Positions 1 to 4,862 of a stretch of 5,692 bases of DNA are shown in pieces (the stretch's first letter is position 1; every line of letters begins with the position of its first letter). The translations under genes were made by a program, and so were the position numbers. The stretch is from positions 1-5,692 of the forward strand of contig DDST01000154.1 of NCBI GenBank assembly GCA_002343485.1, written 5' to 3'. Source of the stretch: Proteobacteria bacterium UBA2383. GTDB lineage: Bacteria; Pseudomonadota; Gammaproteobacteria; Competibacterales; Competibacteraceae. The notes under the pieces were generated by a model. It was not told where the DNA came from, searched no databases, and saw only the letters and a program-made list of their open reading frames with translations.

Positions 1-115
1 GCAGGATCACTGGTTGATCGGGACCCAGCATACTGCCCGAAGCGATCCGAAAAGCCATCGCATAGCCGATGTTACCGGCAGCACCGGTGATCACAACGCG
101 GACAGGGTTTTTCAT
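1..115 (-). CDS. mdh: Malate dehydrogenase, N-terminal fragment (runs off left edge)
   Basis: This is the first 38 codons of an NAD-dependent malate dehydrogenase, the cytoplasmic TCA-cycle enzyme that interconverts malate and oxaloacetate. The minus-strand translation begins MKNPVRVVITGAAGNIGY. It carries the Rossmann-fold dinucleotide-binding loop GAAGNIG at residues 11-17, followed by FRIASG (22-27) and the segment MLGPDQPVIL (29-38), which is typical of the longer, cytosolic-type bacterial MDH (about 330 residues) rather than the E. coli type. The start is supported by an AAGGAG Shine-Dalgarno at 123-128, seven bases upstream. The gene is transcribed divergently from cysZ. The catalytic Arg/Asp/His residues lie outside the window, so enzyme activity cannot be judged here. 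The family call rests on the N-terminus alone but is quite characteristic. Confidence 0.9.
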   Translation of the reverse strand, partial: MKNPVRVVITGAAGNIGYAMAFRIASGSMLGPDQPVIL

Positions 116-122
116 ACTTATG

Positions 123-128
123 CTCCTT
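123..128 (-). promoter_or_regulatory. Shine-Dalgarno site of mdh
   Basis: The minus strand reads AAGGAG here, with a 7-nt spacer to the mdh ATG at 113-115. It fixes the mdh start codon. Confidence 0.8.
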
Positions 129-163
129 AAAATAATATTAATGACAAGCACGTTGGAAAAAAT

Positions 164-191
164 CCCAAACCGGCGCATGACGCAGTTTGGG
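164..191. repeat. Inverted repeat in the mdh/cysZ divergent region
   Basis: Perfect 7-bp arms CCCAAAC (164-170) and GTTTGGG (185-191) are separated by 14 bp, with arm centres 21 bp apart, about two helical turns. That geometry suits a dimeric DNA-binding protein, and the site lies between two divergent genes (48 bp beyond the mdh ATG, 161 bp from the cysZ ATG). No T-run follows on either strand, so it is not an intrinsic terminator. The operator role is inference; no regulator family was recognised from the half-site. Confidence 0.4.
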
Positions 192-235
192 CATGAGAGA
201 TCCGGGACCATGGCGGCCGGTTATAACGCGCGGCT

Positions 236-241
236 TATAAT
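236..241 (+). promoter_or_regulatory. Possible -10 box of the cysZ operon promoter
   Basis: A perfect TATAAT lies 111 bp upstream of the cysZ ATG. There is no good TTGACA-like hexamer 16-18 bp upstream (that position is GC-rich), nor a TGn extension, so the promoter call is weak. A second TATAA-like box (TATAAC) lies at 222-227. A transcript from here would carry a leader of about 105 nt that includes the 321-336 hairpin. Confidence 0.3.
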
Positions 242-320
242 GCTCGACGCTGCTCAACCAGGGCGACATTACTTGGTTAATTAAAAATAGTAACGTAGAT
301 TGCCGCGTTTTTAAACGAAT

Positions 321-341
321 GCCAGCATTGGCTGGCGAGGG
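321..341 (+). promoter_or_regulatory. Leader hairpin abutting the cysZ ribosome binding site
   Basis: GCCAGC (321-326), loop ATTG, GCTGGC (331-336) form a perfect 6-bp GC-rich stem with a tetraloop. The likely Shine-Dalgarno GAGGG (337-341) follows immediately, 11 nt before the ATG at 353. The stem leaves the SD single-stranded but could pack next to it or stall the 30S subunit. There is no U-tract, so it is not a terminator. A regulatory effect is inference. Confidence 0.4.
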
Positions 342-352
342 TTTCCCATACC

Positions 353-1081
353 ATGAGTGCTTCCCCTATCAAAGGGGCTGGTTATGTCCTAACTGGCCTG
401 CGTTGGCTACCCCGCAGCGGGTTGCGTAGTTTCGTGGCAATTCCAATGCTGATCAATACATTGCTGTTCGGAACAGGTGTCTGGTGGAGCATCGGTCAGT
501 TCCAGCATCTCAACCAAATCGTGCAAAGCTGGCTGCCAAGCTGGTTAAGCTGGTTACACTGGCTGTTGTGGCCGGTATTCGTGCTGACTGTGCTCGTGGT
601 GGTGTTCTACACCTTCTCGGTGGTGGCTAATCTGATCGCTGCACCATTCAACGGCTTATTAGCTGAACGAGTGGAAAAGCTGATCCGTCAGGCGGATGCC
701 CCCCCGTCAGAGACCCGCCTGCGTTGGAAAGACTTGATTCTGAGTCCCCTGGTGGAGTTGAGCAAGCTTTTATATTTCATTGGCTGGGCCATTCCGCTAT
801 TGCTGCTGTCGTTGGTACCGGTCATCAACGTCGTGGCGCCAGTACTGTGGGCGTTGTTCGGTGCCTGGATGCTCGCCTTGGAGTATGCTGACTATCCGCT
901 GGGCAACCGGGGACTCTCGTTTCGGGAGCAGCGCCAGTTGCTACGCCGGCATTGGCCGCTGACCTTCGGCTTTGGCGGCATGACCCTGGTGCTCACTCTG
1001 ATTCCAGTGTTGAACTTCCTAGCCATGCCGGCAGCGGTGATCGGCGCGACGCTGATGTGGGTTCAGGAAACGCCAGAGTGA
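353..1081 (+). CDS. cysZ: CysZ-family sulfate transporter (EI24 domain)
   Basis: A 242-residue inner-membrane protein of the CysZ/EI24 family, close to the E. coli CysZ length of 253. CysZ mediates proton-dependent sulfate uptake into the cytoplasm for assimilation to cysteine. Hydrophobic segments are visible at about residues 27-47, 68-98, 138-178 and 206-236. Family hallmarks are the N-terminal KGAGYVLTGLRWL (7-19), the Trp-rich SWLPSWLSWLHWLLWP (59-74), APFNGLLAERVE (97-108) and ALEYADYPLGNRGLSFREQR (175-194). The ATG at 353 is chosen because the N-terminus aligns with the family and GAGGG lies upstream. A run of seven C at 699-705 lies within codons 116-118. It is the first gene of an apparent operon with waaA and the NuoM-like gene, and no cys biosynthetic gene is adjacent. 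The family call is firm; sulfate as substrate follows from the family. Confidence 0.9.
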   Translation: MSASPIKGAGYVLTGLRWLPRSGLRSFVAIPMLINTLLFGTGVWWSIGQFQHLNQIVQSWLPSWLSWLHWLLWPVFVLTVLVVVFYTFSVVANLIAAPFNGLLAERVEKLIRQADAPPSETRLRWKDLILSPLVELSKLLYFIGWAIPLLLLSLVPVINVVAPVLWALFGAWMLALEYADYPLGNRGLSFREQRQLLRRHWPLTFGFGGMTLVLTLIPVLNFLAMPAAVIGATLMWVQETPE

Positions 1082-1113
1082 GATATTAGCGGGCATCAAC
1101 AAAATGGGACATC

Positions 1114-2391
1114 ATGCGTCTGCTCTATAACGGTCTTCTCTATCTGCTGTTACCGCTGGTACTTCTGCGATTGTACTGGCGCGGCCGTCGTGATCCAGGA
1201 CATCGTCAACGGTGGCGTGAGCGATTGGGGTTTGTTCCGCCCTTATCCCCCGGCAGTCTATGGATTCATGCCGTGTCCGTCGGCGAAGTTCGCGCTGCTC
1301 TGCCGCTGATCCAGACGCTATTAGATCGCTACCCCGAACGGCCACTGCTGGTGACAACGACCACGCTGACTGGCTCCCGCCAAGTGCAAGAGGCACTAGG
1401 AGAACGCGTACGGCACACTTACGCCCCCTATGACGTGCCCGGCGCCGTGCAGCGATTTCTGCATCAGACCCGCCCCCAAATGACGATCATCATGGAAACC
1501 GAGTTATGGCCGAATCTATTGCGGCAGTGCGCGGCGGCTGGGATTCCGGTACTGATCGCTAACGCCCGGTTGTCGGAACGCTCGGCGCACGGCTATGCAC
1601 GGTTTCGCCGGTTCACAGCGTCCATGTTGCGGGATATCACCCTGATCGCTGCCCAAACGGACGCCGATGCTGAACGCTTCCGCGCTCTGGGTGCGCCGCG
1701 GGCCGAGGTCACTGGCAATCTCAAGTACGATCTGAAAGTGCCTGACGCTCTGCTGGAGCACGGCCAGTTATTACGGCAGAAATGGCTTGGAGAACACCGG
1801 CCTATCTGGATCGCCGCCAGCACTCATGCCGGTGAGGATGAACAGATTCTGCAGGCATTTGCCCAAGTTCGCACTGACTGGCCAGATTTGCTGCTTGTGC
1901 TAACGCCGCGCCATCCCGAACGTTTCGAGGGCGTGGCCGAATTATGCCGGCAACGGGGGTTCACCATGATCCGGCGCAGTGAACGCCAATCGTGTACGCC
2001 AGATACCGCCATCTTTCTAGGTGACAGCATGGGGGAATTACTGCTGTTCTACGCCACCGCTGACCTGGCCTTTGTCGGCGGTAGCCTGGTTCCCACCGGC
2101 GGACATAACGTCCTGGAGCCTGCATTGCTGGGATTACCCGTGCTGTTTGGCCCCCACATGTTCAATTTTACCGAGGCCAGCGAACGGTTATTGGAAGCCG
2201 CAGCTGCTTGGAAAATCATGGATGCCGAGGAATTGGCCATAACCGTGGGCCGGTTGTTAGCCAACCCCCAAAGCGGCCGGGATGCCGGCCAGCGTGGACG
2301 GCACGTCGTAGAAGATCATCGCGGAGCGCTGGCGGCGCTGCTGGCTCTTATAGAGGCGTATATGATCAACGATAAAGGAATCCGGGGATGA
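1114..2391 (+). CDS. waaA: 3-deoxy-D-manno-octulosonic acid (Kdo) transferase
   Basis: WaaA (KdtA) is the GT-B fold glycosyltransferase at the cytoplasmic face of the inner membrane that moves Kdo from CMP-Kdo onto the lipid A precursor, an essential step of LPS inner-core assembly. The 425-residue length equals that of E. coli WaaA. Visible features are an N-terminal hydrophobic anchor (about 4-20), HAVSVGE (52-58) with Glu58 matching the family's catalytic base, METELWPN (127-134), ANARLSERS (149-157), GNLKYD (201-206), the CMP-Kdo-side motif TPRHPER (264-270), and GGSLVPTGGHNVLEP (322-336). The start follows cysZ by 32 bp. GGGA at 1106-1109 is a weak, closely spaced Shine-Dalgarno, so translation may depend partly on the upstream gene. 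The stop overlaps the next ATG (ATGA). Whether it adds one or two Kdo residues cannot be read from sequence. Confidence 0.96.
   Translation: MRLLYNGLLYLLLPLVLLRLYWRGRRDPGHRQRWRERLGFVPPLSPGSLWIHAVSVGEVRAALPLIQTLLDRYPERPLLVTTTTLTGSRQVQEALGERVRHTYAPYDVPGAVQRFLHQTRPQMTIIMETELWPNLLRQCAAAGIPVLIANARLSERSAHGYARFRRFTASMLRDITLIAAQTDADAERFRALGAPRAEVTGNLKYDLKVPDALLEHGQLLRQKWLGEHRPIWIAASTHAGEDEQILQAFAQVRTDWPDLLLVLTPRHPERFEGVAELCRQRGFTMIRRSERQSCTPDTAIFLGDSMGELLLFYATADLAFVGGSLVPTGGHNVLEPALLGLPVLFGPHMFNFTEASERLLEAAAAWKIMDAEELAITVGRLLANPQSGRDAGQRGRHVVEDHRGALAALLALIEAYMINDKGIRG
2374..2391 (+). promoter_or_regulatory. ATGA stop/start overlap with ribosome binding site (waaA to NuoM-like gene)
   Basis: The waaA stop TGA (2389-2391) overlaps the next ATG (2388-2390). 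AAAGGAA at 2374-2380, inside waaA, gives a strong Shine-Dalgarno with a 7-nt spacer. This supports the 2388 start over the in-frame ATG at 2427, which has no purine-rich site upstream, and suggests translational coupling. Confidence 0.75.
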
Positions 2392-3938
2392 ATCCTGACC
2401 CTTTGTTTACTGCTGACCTGATCGGCATGCCAATCCTGAGTCTGCTGATTTTCCTGCCTTTAGCCTGGACGCTGTTGCTACTGCTCTTGTGCGATGATCG
2501 TGCCGTGCGCGTCGTAGCATTGGCTGGCGCTGTATTGGAGCTGATATTGTCATTGGTGATGCTGGTCTCCCTGCGCCCGGAAACCGCCGGGATGCAGTTC
2601 GTGGAACAGGCATCCTGGATGTCCAGTTTGAATGTCCATTATCTGCTAGGTATAGATGGCATCGCTGCTCTGTTTCCACCGCTGACCGCGTTGCTGTTCT
2701 GTGCTGTCATCCTGGCATCCTGGACCAGTATCCAGTTCATGCCTCGCTTGTACTTTGCTCTGCTGCTGGCACTGGAAGGGGTAACCATGGGCGTGTTCTG
2801 CGCCCTGGATTTAGTGCTGTTTTTCCTGTTCTGGGAGCTGACTCTCGTACCCATCTATTTTCTGATCAGCCTGTGGGGTATCGGCCCGGAACGGCGCTTT
2901 GCCGCAACCAAATACACGCTGTTCATGCTGACTGGCGGCGTTCCGCTGCTATTTGGCATGATCCTGCTTGGGGTGCATCATGCAGGCGTGGCTGGAGGCG
3001 GGTTCAGCTTCGACTACCGGGTCCTGCTGGAACAGCCGCTGCCTGCTGAGGTCCAAACAGCCGTTTTCTTGTTGTTGTTTTTCGGCTTTGCCGTCAAAGC
3101 GCCGCTGTTTCCATTCCACACCTGGCTACCCACCGTACTCAAAGAGGGGCCGGTAGGTCTGAGCGCGCTGCTGGCTGGCCTCAAGCTGGGCGTCTTTGGC
3201 ATTCTGCGCTTTGCCCTACCGCTGGCGCCATCCGCCGCCCGCGATTCCTTCTGGCTGATAGCGATGCTGGGTCTATTCGGCGTGCTCTATGGAGCGCTGG
3301 TTGCATTGCGGCAATCCAATCTCCGCAAGATGCTGGCTTTTTCCAGCATCAGTCATGCCGGGCTGGTGATAGCGGGTCTCGCCGCAATGAATATCCAGGG
3401 CATTCAGGGCGCCATCTTCCAACTGGCCAATTTCGCTATCGTCGCGGGCGGCCTGATGCTCATGGCCGGTTTCCTGCACCATCGCCTGGGTTCAACGGAT
3501 GTGGCCAGCCTGGGCGGGCTGGCGCAACCCTTGCCCCGCTTCACCGCCTTTTTCCTTTTGCTCGGTATGGCGTCCATTGGCCTGCCTGGCACGAATGGCT
3601 TCGTTGCTGAACTGCTGATCCTGCTGGGCGTTCTGCACGCCTCTCCTAGCTTGGCCGCTGTTGCTCTCCTGGGTGTCATTTTGGGCGCAGCCTATTTCCT
3701 GGGTTTCTTCCGGCATACCTTTTTGGGACCCGTCACCCAACCCGCGGCCGCCTCGGCGATGGACCTGCGTCCCCGTGAACTGCTGATCGTCAGTGTGATG
3801 GGATTGCTGGTTTTAACGGGGGGCTTGTTTCCCAGCCTGGTGCAAAACGTCACAGCCAGCGCCGCGAACGCCTGGGTCATACAGATGGCGATGCATGGAG
3901 AAACCCGTTCCATTTCACCGCTCAATCACAGGAAATAG
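2388..3938 (+). CDS. Orphan NuoM-like proton-translocating membrane subunit
   Basis: A 516-residue polytopic protein of the Proton_antipo_M family, close in length to E. coli NuoM (509) and with about 14 hydrophobic segments. Complex I antiporter-type subunits carry protons through a chain of charged residues. The chain is present here: Glu150 in FLFWELTLVPIYFLISLWG, Lys237 in FAVKAPLFPFHTWLP, Lys266 in GLKLGVFGILRF, and Glu408 in PGTNGFVAELLILLG, matching NuoM Glu144, Lys234, Lys265 and Glu407. SSISHAG (319-325) is also kept. Two segments differ. The usual LPDAHxEAPTAGS is LPTVLKEGPVGLS (247-259), and the TM11 region that carries a His in NuoM reads QLANFAIVAGG (345-355), without His. No other nuo, mrp or hyf gene is adjacent; a carbonic anhydrase lies downstream. 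It could be a duplicated nuoM recruited elsewhere, a subunit of another ion-translocating complex, or part of an inorganic-carbon uptake system. The family is firm, the role unknown. Confidence 0.9.
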   Translation: MNPDPLFTADLIGMPILSLLIFLPLAWTLLLLLLCDDRAVRVVALAGAVLELILSLVMLVSLRPETAGMQFVEQASWMSSLNVHYLLGIDGIAALFPPLTALLFCAVILASWTSIQFMPRLYFALLLALEGVTMGVFCALDLVLFFLFWELTLVPIYFLISLWGIGPERRFAATKYTLFMLTGGVPLLFGMILLGVHHAGVAGGGFSFDYRVLLEQPLPAEVQTAVFLLLFFGFAVKAPLFPFHTWLPTVLKEGPVGLSALLAGLKLGVFGILRFALPLAPSAARDSFWLIAMLGLFGVLYGALVALRQSNLRKMLAFSSISHAGLVIAGLAAMNIQGIQGAIFQLANFAIVAGGLMLMAGFLHHRLGSTDVASLGGLAQPLPRFTAFFLLLGMASIGLPGTNGFVAELLILLGVLHASPSLAAVALLGVILGAAYFLGFFRHTFLGPVTQPAAASAMDLRPRELLIVSVMGLLVLTGGLFPSLVQNVTASAANAWVIQMAMHGETRSISPLNHRK

Positions 3939-3943
3939 GCGCT

Positions 3944-4150
3944 ATGATCTCTACACTGGAATCTCTCGACGTTTCCATAAACACTCTGTTGCCCGAATTC
4001 GATCCGGAACAAATCGCCCTTGGTATGGATGAAGCCATACCAAACCCAGGCCGCGTGCGCTGCGCTTTGGGAAGCGCGATAAAGAGAGCGGCTAGTTATC
4101 TATATAATGGCGTGCCAATCCCGATCACTGGAGTCTTACGCTGTGACTGA
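3944..4150 (+). CDS. Possible 68-residue hypothetical protein
   Basis: An ATG-initiated ORF beginning five bases after the NuoM-like stop, with AGGAAA (3930-3935) eight bases upstream, and ending eight bases inside the carbonic anhydrase CDS in another frame. The protein starts MISTLESLDVSINTLLPEF and has no recognisable domain, signal peptide or clear membrane span. The position and SD are what an operon gene would have. Against it, the ORF contains two hairpin-forming repeats and a TATAAT box, its second half uses codons that are scarce in the neighbours (ATA, AGA, AGT, CTA), and no family is recognised. It may be a real small protein, a leader ORF coupling translation into the carbonic anhydrase, or non-coding. 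Undecided, leaning non-coding. Confidence 0.3.
   Translation: MISTLESLDVSINTLLPEFDPEQIALGMDEAIPNPGRVRCALGSAIKRAASYLYNGVPIPITGVLRCD
4020..4043. repeat. Perfect 9-bp inverted repeat upstream of the carbonic anhydrase
   Basis: Arms TTGGTATGG (4020-4028) and CCATACCAA (4035-4043) flank the 6-nt loop ATGAAG. It can act as DNA (palindromic operator) or RNA (stable stem-loop). No T-run follows on either strand, so it does not look like an intrinsic terminator. It sits 123 bp before the preferred GTG start of the carbonic anhydrase and 81 bp after the NuoM-like stop, suggesting control of the downstream gene or mRNA processing between the two. That role is inference. Confidence 0.5.
4062..4077. repeat. 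Second hairpin upstream of the carbonic anhydrase
   Basis: GCGCTT (4062-4067), loop TGGG, AAGCGC (4072-4077) form a perfect 6-bp stem, extendable by one T-G wobble. It lies 18 bp after the 9-bp repeat and 25 bp before the TATAAT box. Downstream is ATAAAGAG, not a T-run, so intrinsic termination is not supported. Confidence 0.4.
4103..4108 (+). promoter_or_regulatory. Possible -10 box of a carbonic anhydrase promoter
   Basis: A perfect TATAAT in an AT-rich stretch lies 34 bp before the preferred GTG start. Transcription from it would begin near 4114-4116 and give a leader of about 28 nt including the GGAG Shine-Dalgarno. The -35 position (TAAAGA, 4080-4085, 17-bp spacer) matches the consensus poorly. 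The box overlaps the upstream ATG at 4107, which argues against that ATG as the translation start if the promoter is real. Confidence 0.45.
4130..4133 (+). promoter_or_regulatory. Shine-Dalgarno site that decides the carbonic anhydrase start
   Basis: GGAG lies 9 nt before GTG 4143. The alternative ATG at 4107 has no purine-rich site at a suitable distance upstream. Confidence 0.6.
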
Positions 4151-4808
4151 CATCAATGAATTAGTCAAAGGTTTTCAACGCTTTCGCGTCAAAAGCTTTG
4201 AGCCGAACCGGGAAGTGTTCAACCGGCTGGCCATGCAGGGGCAAACTCCGTCGACGATGTTGATTGGTTGCAGCGACTCTCGTGTTGATCCTGCCATTCT
4301 CACCGACTCGGCGCCCGGTGACTTGTTCGTGGTGCGCAACGTCGCCAACCTGGTTCCACCCTATGAAACAACTGGACGCTACCACGGCACCAGCGCGGCG
4401 CTGGAATTCGCTGTCTGCAATCTCTGTGTCCGTAATATTGTTGTCCTAGGCCACTCGCACTGCGGCGGCATTAACGCCCTGCTGGAAGGCTATGGTCTGA
4501 ACGACGAAGGCGAGGGATTCATTGCACCCTGGGTGCAAATCGCGACATCGGCCCGCGATGAGGTGCTACGGCGCTGGCCAGACGCGAGCCATGCATTCAA
4601 GCAACGGGCTTGCGAACGTGCCGGTATCCGCGCCTCACTGAACAATCTGATGACCTTCCCGTTTGTGCGCGAGCGTGTCGAGGACCGCCGCATGAACCTG
4701 TACGGCTGGTATTACGATCTCGAAAACGGCGAACTCATGCAGTACGATCCAGAGAAAGACCGTTTCTATGATTTGTATTTCGGCTCGATGGCCGAAGAAA
4801 ACGTTTGA
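4143..4808 (+). CDS. can: Beta-class carbonic anhydrase
   Basis: A zinc enzyme interconverting CO2 and bicarbonate in the cytoplasm. From GTG 4143 it has 221 residues, essentially the length of E. coli Can (220). The N-terminus TDINELVKGFQRFR is the family pattern, so the longer ATG 4107 form adds 12 unlikely residues. Zinc ligands are Cys43 in IGCSDSRVDP, and His104 and Cys107 in GHSHCGGI. Asp45 and Arg47 form the conserved dyad, and VVRNVANLVPPYE (63-75) and GTSAALEFAV (82-91) complete the active-site region. Three residues before the zinc Cys is Leu40, where bicarbonate-inhibited type II enzymes such as the Haemophilus one have Trp, so this may be a non-allosteric type I enzyme (inference). 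It follows the NuoM-like gene after 204 bp and may have its own promoter. It could supply bicarbonate for general anabolism or work with the NuoM-like subunit. There is no signal peptide. The symbol can is used by similarity; cynT-type is an alternative. Confidence 0.93.
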   Translation: MTDINELVKGFQRFRVKSFEPNREVFNRLAMQGQTPSTMLIGCSDSRVDPAILTDSAPGDLFVVRNVANLVPPYETTGRYHGTSAALEFAVCNLCVRNIVVLGHSHCGGINALLEGYGLNDEGEGFIAPWVQIATSARDEVLRRWPDASHAFKQRACERAGIRASLNNLMTFPFVRERVEDRRMNLYGWYYDLENGELMQYDPEKDRFYDLYFGSMAEENV

Positions 4809-4862
4809 CTGCTTATTCTCTGTACTTCCCCCAATTCCTCCGATAAGGCTACGGACTCCCGC

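Noticed and set aside
113..160. mdh promoter close to its start (TAATAT/TATTAT on the minus strand at 132-140)
   Set aside because: The AT-rich hexamers have no TTGACA-like partner at proper spacing and would leave almost no leader before the SD. The mdh promoter could not be placed.
69..284. A 71-codon plus-strand open frame overlapping the mdh start region
   Set aside because: It overlaps the mdh N-terminus antisense, has no SD, and spans the divergent regulatory region.
780..962. Open frames inside cysZ, waaA and the NuoM-like gene in other frames or on the minus strand
   Set aside because: Each is contained in a gene with clear family motifs, and their translations are Arg/Ser/Cys-rich and lack domains.
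2388..3938. Calling the NuoM-like gene DabB or the pair a DAB operon
   Set aside because: The protein resembles NuoM rather than the NuoL-like DabB, and no DabA (DUF2309) gene is present. The adjacent enzyme is an ordinary beta-CA. Only the analogy is kept as a hypothesis.
3939..4142. Intrinsic terminator after the NuoM-like gene
   Set aside because: Both hairpins lack a following T-run on either strand.
4805..4862. TTGACT at 4805-4810 as the -35 of a purH promoter, or a terminator after the carbonic anhydrase
   Set aside because: No -10-like hexamer lies 16-18 bp downstream, and the 54-bp gap has no hairpin followed by T-run.
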